In this document: in pieces, positions 1 through 10,677 of the stretch | Numbering within the stretch: position 1 is the first letter of the stretch | How the letters are laid out: each line of letters opens with the position of its first letter | Source of the DNA: Triparma columacea | Lineage: Eukaryota > Sar > Bolidophyceae > Parmales > Triparmaceae | Length of the DNA: 43,395 nucleotides | Reading direction: 5' to 3' | NCBI GenBank assembly: GCA_030267965.1 | Contig: BRYA01000389.1 | Location: 1,062-44,456 of the forward strand | Notes under the pieces: generated by a model | The model's database searches: none | What the model saw: only the letters and a program-made list of their open reading frames with translations | Told to the model about the DNA's origin: nothing | Position numbers and translations under genes: made by a program

Positions 1-1107
1 GTCTGTGAATTCAAAGGGCAGCGTAGTTTGAGTTTGGTTGACACCCTTCTTCTTTCCATCGCCATTCGTACAATCCTTCTTGCTTCCCTTCTTTTTCGTT
101 TTCTCGACGGGATCCACATCCACGGCCTTGTCTTCACTGCAATCATCGTCCATGGGGTCCTCATCGATGTCGATTATTCTTCTACTACAACTTCTGCTCC
201 TACGTCCCACGGGAGGCGCGTCATTTTGCTTCTTCTCCTCCTCCTCCACGACGCTCATGTCCTCAAGGTCAAATGCCTTCTCCTGAAGGTCAAGTGCCAT
301 CTTCTCATCAAAATCCGAATCCACCTCTTCGTAGATTACCTTGCCCTTCCGCCGCCCCCGAGTGCTCCGACGACCATTAGCCGCGCTGATCTTGCTCTCT
401 TCGATGGCCTTCTCCATTTCGTGGTCCTCGATGATCTTCTCGAGTTCCGCTTTCGAGGGCTCCTTCTCTTTCACCTCCTTCTTCTCCTTCTTGGTCATCT
501 TTGGGGTCGGCTTCTTCTTTGGTGCCGACTTTTTCTTTGATGCCGGCTTCATCTTCTTCTTCTTCTCCTCGTCGTCGTCATCGTCATTGTCGTCATTGAC
601 TATCATAGTTTCAAGGGTATTCTCTTCCTCCTCATCAACATGACCATCACCCTGTTGGTTGAACTCCTCTACACTGTCGCTGTCGTTGTCGAAGAGTTCT
701 TCCTTCCTGTGATCCTTCCTTCCATTCTTCTTTCCATTCTTCTTGACCGTGTTGTCCTCTGTTGTTGTTGTTGTTTTGTTCCTCATTTTATTCCTCCCCG
801 ATTTGATGTTCCGTTTGATGTCCCCCCCTGGGTTCATTTTTGAGTAATTTCCCTCATGTTGTGTTTGCGTTTGTGTTTTTATTGTATCTACATCCATTTC
901 ATCCTGCATTAATGTTGACGAAGAGGGAGAACTGGACGAATCTTTGATCTTCCGTCTCTTCTTTTCGGCGGCGATGCCCAAATTTGTGCCTTTACCGTCA
1001 TCTACAACAATGGGAGCATCAGGATTCTTTCCTCTAGTGGGACGTGGTTTTTTCCTGCCTTTGTTGTCATTACTGCTGTTGAACAGACTACCTAGTCCCT
1101 CCTTCAT
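1..1107 (-). CDS. Partial N-terminal part of a charged, low-complexity nuclear-type protein
   Basis: An open frame runs without a stop from an ATG at 1107 down to the window edge (369 codons), so the C-terminus is missing. The protein is rich in Lys, Glu and Asp: basic Lys blocks (KKKKMKPASKKKSAPKKK), poly-Asp/Glu runs, a Thr run and an RRSTRGRRKGK patch. This looks like a disordered chromatin or nuclear protein with nuclear localisation signals. A short segment MEKAIEESK fits the hydrophobic-x-x-Ala-x-x-x-Ser core of ubiquitin-interacting motifs. The last visible residues QTTLPFEF are only loosely PIP-box-like. These motif readings are inference. No catalytic domain is visible, so no function is assigned. 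It lies tail-to-head upstream of the monooxygenase gene, whose stop is at 1275. Confidence 0.6.
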   Translation of the reverse strand, partial: MKEGLGSLFNSSNDNKGRKKPRPTRGKNPDAPIVVDDGKGTNLGIAAEKKRRKIKDSSSSPSSSTLMQDEMDVDTIKTQTQTQHEGNYSKMNPGGDIKRNIKSGRNKMRNKTTTTTEDNTVKKNGKKNGRKDHRKEELFDNDSDSVEEFNQQGDGHVDEEEENTLETMIVNDDNDDDDDEEKKKKMKPASKKKSAPKKKPTPKMTKKEKKEVKEKEPSKAELEKIIEDHEMEKAIEESKISAANGRRSTRGRRKGKVIYEEVDSDFDEKMALDLQEKAFDLEDMSVVEEEEKKQNDAPPVGRRSRSCSRRIIDIDEDPMDDDCSEDKAVDVDPVEKTKKKGSKKDCTNGDGKKKGVNQTQTTLPFEFTD

Positions 1108-1274
1108 AGTTTTTGGTCTCCACTCTCCTTTCCACCCACCCCCCCCCCCCACCCCCAGAAGATCAGAAGACCAGACCAGATGATCGATCAGATGTCACAA
1201 AATGAGGGCAATAATGAGGGCAATGATAAGGCGCCTAGGGTTCACTATTCTATTACTAGCAAGATATCCGGTTT

Positions 1275-3185
1275 TTACGAAATTACCCGCTTTTTCCCTT
1301 TCTTCTCCACCCCCCACTCGTGCTTCTCCCAATCCCGCCAGAACTCCATCCTCCTGTACCCGTCATCCCCGCCGATCTTCCCCTTCTTCCGCTCCATTCC
1401 TGCCCTCTTGTAAATCTCCTCATTCACCTTGTTCCGGCGATCCTCCTACAAAGAGCGAATTGAACCGCGTGGAAAGGGTTGTGTGGAGAGTTTTGTGTTA
1501 GTTCTTGAAACCGTATGTATGTGTTGCATTTGATTACATTTGCGCATTCTCACCTCCTCCCCCCAGAAGCCCCCCATAACACCAATCTCCCTGGTGTACT
1601 GCCATTGCAAGTCCCCCAGGTAGTGGGTGTCCTCGACCCTCCTGCCGCTGCGGTGAACGAAGCGAGTTGCGAGAAGGAGGTGGTTGCGTTAATGTTATGG
1701 CTTCAATGTTCCTCTTCTCGACGCTCTTTCACTTCTTGCACGTTCTCACCTCGGTCCCATACCCTCATAGTCACTCTGGGCCTCTCTCGCCCTCTCTTCC
1801 TTCCCAACCTCGCCCCATCCCTTTAAAGCAATCTCGGCGATCGTCCGACCCTGCACCTCAAACAATGGGAACGGAACTACAGAATGAGGTAGCCCTACGA
1901 AACTTAGATTAGGGTGTTCGGGGTGCCAAATCTGCAAAGAGTGAAGCGGGTTGCGGAAAGGGTTGCGTCAATGGATTGTGTGGTCATGTCGAGGGAGGTA
2001 GGGCGAGGATTTAGAACGGAGGCACAGGATGTGGTTGCTGTTGAAATTCAAAGCAGCGTTTCCCAAGCAGCGTTGTCACAATGCTGCTTCACTTTTTGGC
2101 ATTCTCACCTGCTTGTAAAGAGGCCCCACCCTCCTCTCCCCCTTCTCAAACTTAACACCCACCTCCGGAGACAAGAACTTGAAGCTGTAATCGTACCCGG
2201 TGCAGAAAATAACCATGTCAACGTCGTTTAGAACCCGACCGTCCTCCAGCAGTATCCCCTGGGTGGAGGTTGAGTCCATTCCCACCGTCCCCCCCACTAC
2301 CTCGACCTTCTCCTTACCAGGCCACCCCTCCACTGCGGCACCCCTCTCACTCACGTAAACCTTCTTGGCAGCCATACTTATCTCCCTGGCGATGTCTGTA
2401 CCGCTCGCCCTCCCCCCTATACACAACACAGTCTTGCCCCTCCATTTATGATCATCCCCGCTATCATACTCGATCGAGTGCATGGAAACGTAGGTAGAGG
2501 ACAGGCACTGCAGGGAAGGTGGCACAGAAGGGGCTTCATAGTGACCGTTGCAAATAACGACATGGTCGTACACAGCAGAGGTGGGAGAAGAGGAGTTTGG
2601 CGAGGTTGTCTCGACGACGACCTTAGTGGGGGACGAGGACATGTCGAACTTTATGTTGTCAACCTCGCAATTCAACCTTATGTATTTGTTTAGACCCATG
2701 TGTTGAGAGTAAGACTTCAGGTAATCACCAACCTCTGAGTGGGTTATGTAAGAACGGCCCTCAGCACTAGGAAGACGGTTCCATGGGTAGGAAGGAAAAG
2801 ACATTACCTCGCGGGGGAGGTTTGTGCGGAGAGACTTGTACATCGGGAGCGTCTTGGTGGTAGTGGGGTGGGAGGTGGTGGCAGAGTTGATCCGCTCATT
2901 GTAATCCCAGACCCCACCGACGGTCCCGTATTTCTCAAATACGTCAATATCAAAAGTATTCGTCCCATTATCGTTATTATCCCCCCTATTCTTGTATCCA
3001 GCAGCTTTAAATGCGTCCAAAAAGCCCTTGCAAGTCGCAATACCAGCAGCACCGGATCCAACCACACCTACTCGGACATGTCGTGACGCTTGAAGTGCTG
3101 TAGGCGACATAAACCAGAAATTACGTTGCGGTGCGAAAGAGAGCGTGGCGTGGAGATACAGGAGAAGGAGAACAGAAGAGAACAT
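1275..3185 (-). CDS. Flavin-containing monooxygenase (FMO-like), signal-peptide bearing, 4 exons
   Basis: Model: exons 3185-2109, 1931-1750, 1647-1554 and 1445-1275, giving 507 aa; all phases agree. The family uses FAD and NADPH to oxygenate nucleophilic N or S atoms. Visible motifs: FAD-binding GSGAAG (residues 43-48) followed by an acidic strand end and GTVGGVWDY; an FMO-type HSIEY segment near 236; NADPH-binding CIGGRASG near 256; and FCTGYDYSF near 327. Exons 2 and 3 restore the typical C-terminal FMO blocks (LSFVGLPHSVVPFPLFEVQ and THYLGDLQWQYTREI), which supports the splicing. The N-terminus is a hydrophobic leader ending TLSFAPQ. That resembles the heterokont plastid ASAFAP motif, so plastid import is plausible; secretion is the alternative. 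The substrate cannot be told. Confidence 0.88.
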
Positions 3186-3785
3186 GAGTGGAGTCAGGGT
3201 TGACGAGATTGCAAGTCCAATTGAGTTTTGAGATTACGCAATTGCATAATGATATCATAGTGTAAGGGTAGTATGTATAATCAGTCCTCGCGATCTCAAA
3301 TATTATACCTCCAAACTCGCGAGGGAAAAAGTTATTGCGGTGTAAACTCAGACCCATTTCATTTGACGATGATATTGATCGTGTTATTCCTTTAATTTTT
3401 CTAATCATTAATAACAATCATATTTAAAATTCAACATATGCTTTTTGTTATGAACGAAGGGTATCGAAAAAATCGTTAAGAACTTCTTTCCATAGTAATT
3501 TTTTTCATGATGGTATCTCTATTTGTAAATAATAATCCATAAAATGATGATAAATCAATCTTAAATTTAAAATTTGGTCGGTTTTCGAAATTAAAATTAT
3601 TGAAAAGAATGTTGTGTTCCAGATAAAGTACAAATGATATAAATCATGATTCATTAGAATATTAATATACTTATTAAAGAAAAATAATATTCGGAATGAG
3701 GTGAATTTTTTCTAAATTTTTTTTCATTTTTTGTGGCTAATTTCTGACTTTTAAAGTCCTTGTGTTGGTATTTTCATTGCACCCA
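3186..3785 (+). other. AT-rich divergent intergenic region
   Basis: This roughly 600-bp stretch separates the divergently transcribed monooxygenase and DUF2358-type genes. From about 3290 to 3760 it is markedly more AT-rich than the coding DNA on either side, with many A and T runs. I see no convincing ORF, tRNA or repeat. It presumably carries both promoters. Confidence 0.6.
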
Positions 3786-4690
3786 ATGCTCAAATCAATA
3801 GTTCGACTGTGTATTCTACTGAGTGTGGTTGCTGTCTCTTCATCCTTCAATTTGTTCAAGCTCCGGTTGCCAGGTCGCCTACTTTCCTCTTGCATGTCCT
3901 CCGCCCCTACTTCCCGTCGTGCTTCCCGTGTGGTCTCCTATGGCTCGATAAATCCCAACCCTGGTCCTCGCCGGGCCTCGTCCTTATCCTCGCCATTATC
4001 CCGTCGAACACATTCACTGCATTCTCAACCCAAGGACGAAGCTGAGGATTTTGCGAAGAAAGCTGCCTGGAATGCAGCGGAGCTTGCTGGCAACATTGTG
4101 TCGGCAGTGTCCAAAGACTCTTCCCCTCCATCCCCAACATCCATCGAACCCCCCCCCACCTTTGCTGATGCGATCTCCTGCCTTCGAGAGGACTACGATG
4201 CTTCCTATTTTCTCTCCGGGAAGCTCATAAATGATAACCTCTACGCCCCGGACTGCACTTTTGCTGATCCTTTTGCCTCCTTTGACGGCCGAGACAGATT
4301 CATCTCAAACCTGTCCAACCTTGCTCTCTTCGTAAAAGATTACAAGACGAAGGTGATCGACTTCGACATTGACGAAGATACCAAAACAGTGTTTGTCAAC
4401 GTTCTGGTCAAGCTCGTTCTCAATCTTCCATGGCGGCCTCGGTTGTCGTGGGTGTGGGGTGTGGAGGTGAGAATGAGGAGGAGCAGTGTGATGGCAAGCA
4501 AAAAAAACCAACCAACCCACACCACCGCTCGCATCCAACCTACTGGTCAATCACCACCGCCCAGCACAAGTTCACCCCCTCCCCGCCTTTCCAAGTCACC
4601 ACTCATACCGAGAGCTGGTCTGTTTCGGCTCTGGATGGCGTCAAACAAATTTTCAGGCCTGGCAGACCTACTAAAAATGAATCACGTTAA
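3786..4690 (+). CDS. NTF2-like DUF2358-type protein, probably plastid-targeted
   Basis: Exons 3786-4466 and 4565-4690 give 268 aa; the GTGAG...CCCAG intron joins in phase 0. The first ATG in frame is at 3786; the upstream in-frame codons include no ATG. Residues 1-21 form a hydrophobic leader (LKSIVRLCILLSVVAVSSSF) with Phe after the likely cleavage site, which suits heterokont plastid targeting. After a Ser/Pro-rich linker comes a SnoaL/NTF2-like fold with the DUF2358 signature LREDYDASYF, then LYAPDCTFADPF and FDGRDRF. The second exon supplies the C-terminal strands (HKFTPSPPFQVTTHTESW). Plant relatives are chloroplast proteins of unknown chemistry. Family assignment is from memory of the motif pattern. 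Confidence 0.8.
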
Positions 4691-4799
4691 AATTTAGTAC
4701 AGCCAAAATCGAGCCTTTTTACGATTGTCCGACCACACTCCTACTGCTACCGCCGCCCTTCACTGCTCCTTCTCACTCGAACCTTCCCCTCACAACAAC

Positions 4800-7044
4800 C
4801 TAAGCAACCTCCCTCTCCCCCTTTCCCTCGTCCTCCTCCTTCGCCGCCCCAAATCCGGTGAATTCCTCGAGGCTCACGAATTCCACCTTCCCTGCTTCTA
4901 TAGCAACGTCCTCTTCTTCCCCCTTCCACTCCCCGAGGAAGTCCTCGAGGTTCTTGTCCCCCTTGAGGACGATGGGTGGCCTATCCCCCCTGGCCGCCGC
5001 TCCGTCTACGAAGACGCAGTTGATATTCTCGTCGGAGGGTGCGATGTAGAAGGACTCCATGAGGAGCTGTTCGGTGATGGCCCGAAGGCCCCTGGCGCCG
5101 GTTCCGCGGCTGTGCGCCGTCTTAGCTATTTCCTGTAGCCCCCCCTCGGTGACATGGAATTCAATGTTGTTTAGCTGGAAGAGGTAGCTGTACTGCTTCA
5201 TCAAGGAGTTCTTGGGCTGTGTCATTACTTGGACGAGGGCCTCTTCATCCAAGGTCTTGGTCGACGAGATGACTGGGAACCTCCCGGTGAACTCAGGGAT
5301 CAGTCCATAGCTGTTCAAATCTTGCGGGACGGTCTTCTCGAAGAAGTTGCTCAAGGTCTTCTGGTCCTTCAAGTCCTTCCTCATCTTTGCCCCGAAACCT
5401 ATGCTCGCCTTCTCGAGTCTATTGTTAACGATCTGTTCTAGTCCCGAGAACGCCCCGCTGCAGATGAAGAGAATGTCCGTGGTGTCGATGTTAATGAAGT
5501 CCCCCCTCGGGTTTTTCCTCCCTCCCTCCTTTGGGACGTTTACGGTGGTGCCCTCGAGGATCTTGAGGAGGGCCTGCTGGACGCCCTCTCCGCTGACGTC
5601 CCTTGTTATGCTTATGTTCTCGCTCTTTCTGGAAATCTTGTCGATCTCGTCAATGAAGACGATCCCGACTTGGCACCTCTCCAGATCCTGCCCAGCCTCG
5701 AGGTAGAGCTTGTAGAGGACGCTCTCGACGTCCTCTCCGACGTAGCCTGCCTGTGTGAGGCAGGTGGCGTCACTGATGATCAGGGGGACGTCAACGAGCT
5801 TGGAGAGTGTCTTGGCCAGGAGGGTCTTTCCAGATCCGGTGGGACCGATTAGGATGACGTTGGACTTATCGATCGTGACCTCCGCGTCCTCGTCGAACTC
5901 TTCGATGTTCTCTTCGGCTGCTGCAGCCGCTGCAGCTGGGTCCATTGACATTGCCTCAGCCGCAGCCTGCGCTGCCTTGTCAGTCGCCCTCTGCTTGGAC
6001 TCAGCCCGAGCCAGGACCCTCTTGTAGTGGTTGTGCACTGCCACGGACAGGGCAACCTTGACCTGCAGGGATTGGGGGGGGAGTGTGGTTGGGTTGGGGT
6101 TGGGAAGGAGGAGATTAAGGTGTTTTTGGTTGTTCCGCAGTATGTTCGTTTGGCAAGTGTTTGGCGACTGTTGGGATGGAGTCATATTGTGTGCGTCTAC
6201 GTAGTGCATGTCGCATATCATATGGCAATCGACATAGTGGGATATCTCTTCATCAAAAAAAACGACATCACTTCATCCCCTTCCCATTGCGATGTATACG
6301 AATACCCCCAATCTCACCTTCTCCTGGCCAATAACATGCTCGTCCAGGGACTCCTTGAGCTCGTGTGGGGTCAGGAGGTTTATCTTTGGGAGGTTGGTTT
6401 TCTCCCCCTCCCCATGGTCACCAAGGACGGAGGGGAGGTTGACCCCAGCGTGCATGGGCATGTTGTTAGAGTTGGGGGGGGACATCGGGGGCTTGTTGTC
6501 GTTGTTGGCAAATGTGGTGGAGGCGCTGTCGCGGACAACAAACCAGCCATTGCAGGTGGCACAGTAAAAAGTATTCTAGGGCGTGAGTGGCGAAGCGAGG
6601 AGAGAAGCAAGGAGCGAAGTGATGACAAGATTGTGAGGGTAACGTAATTTTATGAGCATTTAGTAGCCGCTGCGTTCACTCGTTGATGCACCAAGTCGAC
6701 AGCACGCCGCCAAGTCGACAGCATGCCACCAAGTCGACAGCACGCCCCCTCCTCCTTGTTGTTCTCACCTCAGCAACATCACTCTTGGTGTAAGAAAGGA
6801 AGCTCTGACACTTTGGACATTTAAAGCGGTGTGGAGGCCCCCCGCTGCTCCCACCAGGGGGAGGAGGCGGCCTCATCTTGGACATCGCCCTCCTGCTCCC
6901 AGCTGGCAGCGAGGCATATGATGTAGCCTTGGCGCATGGATCATCATTTATGACAGTGCAGGTAAGGGGCGCTGATATTGTAGTTGCAGATGATACTTTA
7001 GACAGCGAGGTAACCAGATTACGCTTTGCAATGAATCTTAACAT
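4800..7044 (-). CDS. CLPX: ATP-dependent protease ATP-binding subunit ClpX, probably mitochondrial
   Basis: Exons 7044-6769, 6575-6318 and 6062-4800 give 598 aa. ClpX is the AAA+ unfoldase that feeds substrates to ClpP. The N-terminus ([16 protein letters not shown]) is a basic, Ser-rich mitochondrial-type presequence. The zinc site is split by intron 1: FKCPKC in exon 1 and FYCATC in exon 2. Then come [19 protein letters not shown], Walker A GPTGSGKT (about 251-258), pore loop GYVGED, Walker B FIDEIDK (about 314-320), the long ClpX-type insertion loop, and sensor-2 GARGLR. An Ala-rich linker lies between the zinc region and the ATPase core. An ATG at 7059 would add 5 residues. It sits just upstream of a CTCAG acceptor-like site, so 7044 is preferred if the leader is spliced. 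Confidence 0.95.
6691..6747 (+). repeat. Minisatellite, 3 x 19 bp, inside clpX intron 1
   Basis: Three tandem units beginning CCAAGTCGACAGCA start at 6691, 6710 and 6729, with a constant 19-bp period and one or two substitutions per unit. They lie within the first coding intron of clpX (6576-6768), next to GCGAAGCGAG-type sequence. Confidence 0.9.
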
Positions 7045-7449
7045 GATCTGAGCGTGCATTTGGGGTGTTTTTGGGAAGAGAAGGGAGGGTGTGTCGGCAA
7101 GGAATTCTCATTGGGTATATTTGCCTTACACGGACATTGATACATACAGACAAAGCGGCTGAGGGATCAGTTTCATACTCACCTTATCTCAGTAGTTGGA
7201 CAAGCGCTGAAGGAATGTGTGGATCTTCTTTGCTCAAATCTGGATCTGAAAAATTACCAGCACCTTCCTCCCTCTTTTCGTTTTCCACTTTCAAAAGCTT
7301 TTCAAGACTGGACCCGATTAAAGAATAAAAACCGATTTCTGGGCTTGGTGATTACAAATCTACAAAATTACGAATAAAGGCCGAAAAAGACAATAAGAAT
7401 TGAGAAATTTCCCTGATCCCAAACCAAGCACAAGCACCTCTCGCCCACA
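7045..7449 (+). promoter_or_regulatory. Divergent upstream region of clpX (-) and the AlkB gene (+)
   Basis: This stretch separates the clpX start from the AlkB start. On the minus strand a GTGAGTATG donor-like site is at about 7190, and a pyrimidine tract ending GCACGCTCAG lies immediately before the clpX ATG at 7044, suggesting a spliced 5' leader. The sequence 7191-7380 (minus) would be the leader exon. No other gene is seen. Confidence 0.45.
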
Positions 7450-8343
7450 ATGGATGAGACCGACACCGAGACCGACTCCCTCACCGGCTGCCGCTACCAT
7501 CCTACCTTCCTGTCCTCCACTGAGTCCCTGCGATCCCGCGCCTCCTCCCTCAATTACGAGTTTGAGTCTGGCAATCAGACCTGCAAGTCCACCAAGAAGG
7601 TGTCAAAAGCAACGTTCTCAATCCGCCGCTCCTCCCCTCCTCGCCAGGCCGACTACTACTGGGGCCAGCACTATGCCGACGTGATGCGTGCAGAGCCGAT
7701 GCCCCCGTTCCTGCTTGACGTTCGCTCTGATATCATGAAGCTCCTCAACGTGCCAGATTTCAGCCCGATTACCGTGGAGCCGCCCGCCATCTCCTACGGC
7801 AAGGTGGGCGACAGCGTGCCCTCCCTGAACTCCTGCATCGTGAACCTCTACAACGGGGACGACAGTGTCGTCACGCCGCACCACGATGGGCAGGCCGGGA
7901 GCACGCCGGGTGCGCAGAAGGCGGTTGTCGCCGGCACATCCATCTACTCGCTCACCGCGTGCGACGAGGGCGCCGAGAGAAAGATCCAACTGTACGCGCC
8001 TCAACCGGGCTCGACGAAGCCAGGGAAGGTCGTGTACGAGAAAGAGCTTGCCAACGGGAGCCTCTTTGAGCTGCCGGCTGCCGCGAACGGGGCCTACAAG
8101 CACGGGATTCCCAAGGCTCCGAAGGGCGTTGTGGGTGCCAGGTACGCGTTCATCTTCCGAACGGTCGTGGAGGTGGAGATGTCGGTGCTGGAGGAGAGGA
8201 AGCGGGAGGGTGACAGGAAGCTCGCGGAGAAGGCTGGGAAGAGGGGAGGGGAGGGGGAGTCTGGGGGGGGGAAAAGGCCAAGGAAAGGAAAGAAAAGGGG
8301 TCCGACGTCTTTACGACAAGACAAACAAATGAATGTTGATTGA
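7450..8343 (+). CDS. AlkB-family Fe(II)/2-oxoglutarate dioxygenase
   Basis: A single-exon gene of 297 aa; the start context CACAATGG is good. The enzyme family oxidatively demethylates alkylated nucleic acids. The core is recognisable: SCIVNLYNGDDSV then PHHDGQ, giving the HxD iron ligands; the distal His in KHGIPKAP; and the RYAFIFR element, which is the RxxxxxR 2-oxoglutarate-binding signature of AlkB proteins. The N-terminal 60 residues are Ser/Arg-rich. The C-terminus ends in a basic tail (GGGKRPRKGKKRG) that could be a nuclear localisation signal. Which substrate (DNA, RNA or protein) it acts on cannot be read from sequence. It converges on the MCC beta gene, with about 100 bp between the stop codons. 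Confidence 0.85.
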   Translation: MDETDTETDSLTGCRYHPTFLSSTESLRSRASSLNYEFESGNQTCKSTKKVSKATFSIRRSSPPRQADYYWGQHYADVMRAEPMPPFLLDVRSDIMKLLNVPDFSPITVEPPAISYGKVGDSVPSLNSCIVNLYNGDDSVVTPHHDGQAGSTPGAQKAVVAGTSIYSLTACDEGAERKIQLYAPQPGSTKPGKVVYEKELANGSLFELPAAANGAYKHGIPKAPKGVVGARYAFIFRTVVEVEMSVLEERKREGDRKLAEKAGKRGGEGESGGGKRPRKGKKRGPTSLRQDKQMNVD

Positions 8344-8444
8344 AAAAAAATACGTTGAGAAGGCAGACGAACTTTACTTTATCTATATCCCACACCTCGA
8401 CCTCCTGCCACCTCACCGTACTCGCCCCCGTGTCTCCTACTTCT

Positions 8445-10677
8445 CTACATTCTAAAAACTCCATGCTTGGTCTCTCCAACCTCCTGCATGGCAGCTGTCA
8501 ACGCCAGGCTCAGCACGTCCCTCGTATCCACCGGGTCGATGACACCGTCGTCCCAGATCCTCGCGGAGCTATAGTACGCGCTGCTCTCCTTCTCAAACTT
8601 CTCAATTGTCGGCGCCTTGAACTCCTCCTCCTCTGCCTCGCTCCACTCCCCGCCCTTGCCCTCAATGGCGGCCCTCTTAACGGTGGCCAGGACGCCAGCG
8701 GCCTGCTCACCGCCCATGACGGCGGTTTTGGCGTTGGGCCAAAGGAAGAGGAAGCGGGGGTCGTAACCCCGCCCGCTCATGCCGTAGTTTCCTGCCCCAA
8801 AGCTGTGTGGGGGGAGGAGCAAAGTGATGGCCCGGGGGGGGTTAGCAATAAGCCACGCTCTATTTCACACTTGAGAATGTTGGCCGTTTTATATTCCAGC
8901 CTGAGCAGAAGACCGTGTTCTACTCAGAACCCTTCCTGCGACTCGCTTCGCTCCTCGTTTGCCTGCCCCCCCCCCCCTGCTCGCCACTTACCTGTTTCCC
9001 AGGATGACAGTGATCTTTGGCACCTTGACCGTGCTCACCGCGTGCACGAGCTTCGCCCCATTCTTTGCAATCCCCTCCGCCTCAAATCTCTTCCCCACCA
9101 TGAACCCGGTGATGTTCTGGAGGAACACAATGGGGATATTCCTCTGCCCGCAGAGCTCCACGAAGTGGCTACCCTTCAAACTGGCCTCGGAGAAGAGGAT
9201 GCCGTTGTTGGCGACGATCCCGACCCTTTGGCCCTTGATCGTGGCGAACCCGGTGACGAGGGTGGTTCCGTAGTTCGCCTTGAACTCGTGGAAGCGGCTG
9301 CCGTCGACCACTCGGGCGATAATCTTGCGGACATCGAACGGCTTCTTGGGGTCGACTGGGATCACCCCAGGAAGCTCGGAGGTCGGGTAGAGGGGCTCGT
9401 CGTAGTCGACCTTGACGGCAGACGCATCCTCAACGGTGAAGTCCTTGACGAGTCTGATGAGCGATGCGAAGACGAGAATATTGGGTGAGAAGAGGGTAAA
9501 ATATGGACGACGCCTCTCTGCCGCAAACTCATCCCTTCTCCACGACTTTGCTTCTCTTTGCTCCCCCCTCCCCACCACCCCCTCCCCTTACCTCCCGTTC
9601 TCCAAGTTCAAGTTCCCAACAATGTCCCTCGCGATCCTCAGCCCATGCTTCTCGTCGTTTGCGAGGTGGTCCGTGACCCCACTCATCTTGCTGTGAACGT
9701 CCCCCCCCCCCAGCTCCTCGCTCGTCACGTCCTCCCCGGTCGCCATCTTCACGAGGGGGGGACCGGCGAGGAAGATCGTTCCGTTGCCCTTGACGATCAC
9801 GGTCTCGTCGCTCATGGCGGGGACGTAGGCACCACCGGCCGTGCAGCTCCCGAGGACGACGGCGACCTGGCTGATGCCCTTGGCGCTCATGTTGGCCTGG
9901 TTGTAGAAGATTCGGCCAAAGTGGTTGGCATCGGGGAAGACCTCATCCTGCATCGGGAGGAAGGCGCCGCCGGAGTCGACGAGGTATATACAGGGAAGGT
10001 TGTTCTTCAGGGCGATCTCTTGGGCGCGGAGGTGCTTCTTTACCGTGATGGGGAAGTAGGTGCCTCCCTTGACGGTTGGGTCGTTCGCAACGATCATGCA
10101 AAGCGTCTGGTTTATGCGCCCAATTCCTGTAACTACGCCTCCCGAAGGCACGTCAATTCCGGGGTAGAGGTTTGCGCCCGCGAGGGGTGAAAGCTCAAGG
10201 AAAGCGGATCCTGGGTCAAGGAGGTAGTCGATGCGCTCGCGGGGGAGCATCTGTGTTGAGCGAAACGATTGGCGAAGCAAATCGCGAATAAGGTCTCGTT
10301 AGTTGACCAGGAGGTATCGGTTTCCGAGGCTTGGGGCGTGCGAATTATCGTCTTTTTGGCTCCTGAGCTTCTCCTCTGTTCTCCTCCATTCTCACCTTCT
10401 CCCTTTTCCTTAGCCTCTCGACAGCCCCTTCCCCCCCGCCTTCTCTGACCTTGTCGAGCTTCCCGTTGAGCTCCTCAACCAGCTCCTTCATGAGCTTCTC
10501 GCTCTCCTCGACCTGTTTGCGGTCCATGAGCATGGCGATGGAGGAAGGGATCACCGGACCTACGGATGACTGGGGGAGGGTCACTCCGGCAAGGGAAAAG
10601 GGGCGAGATAGGGGAGAGGGAGTAAAAGCTCGGCGGGAAGAGAGCAGGGCCCGACGGGCGATGTTTGTTCCGAGCAT
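8445..10677 (-). CDS. MCCB: Methylcrotonoyl-CoA carboxylase beta chain (carboxyltransferase)
   Basis: Exons 10677-10396, 10250-9592, 9453-8992 and 8802-8445 give 586 aa, close to known MCC beta subunits (about 560). The subunit transfers CO2 from biotin to 3-methylcrotonyl-CoA in mitochondrial leucine breakdown. The splice joins restore family blocks exactly: [14 protein letters not shown] at the exon 1/2 border, [20 protein letters not shown] in exon 3, [19 protein letters not shown] across the exon 3/4 border, and a C-terminal GVFRM. The carboxyltransferase oxyanion region [15 protein letters not shown] is present. The N-terminus ([18 protein letters not shown]) is a mitochondrial-type presequence. 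Intron 3 carries a long C tract and a GCGAAGCGAG motif. The alternative propionyl-CoA carboxylase beta is less likely because the sequence blocks match MCC. Confidence 0.93.

Noticed and set aside
28..843. Leu/Ser-rich plus-strand open frames
   Set aside because: They are antisense shadows of the Lys/Glu-rich minus-strand protein; the plus frames start at non-ATG codons or read low-complexity Leu/Ser.
2739..3086. Plus-strand open frame of 115 codons
   Set aside because: Antisense of the conserved FAD-binding part of the monooxygenase; no family signal.
7618..8103. Long minus-strand frame in the AlkB gene
   Set aside because: Mirrors the conserved catalytic core of the dioxygenase; GC-rich coding DNA often leaves the antisense open.
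9558..10190. 210-codon plus-strand frame
   Set aside because: Antisense of MCC beta exon 2, which has unmistakable carboxyltransferase blocks.
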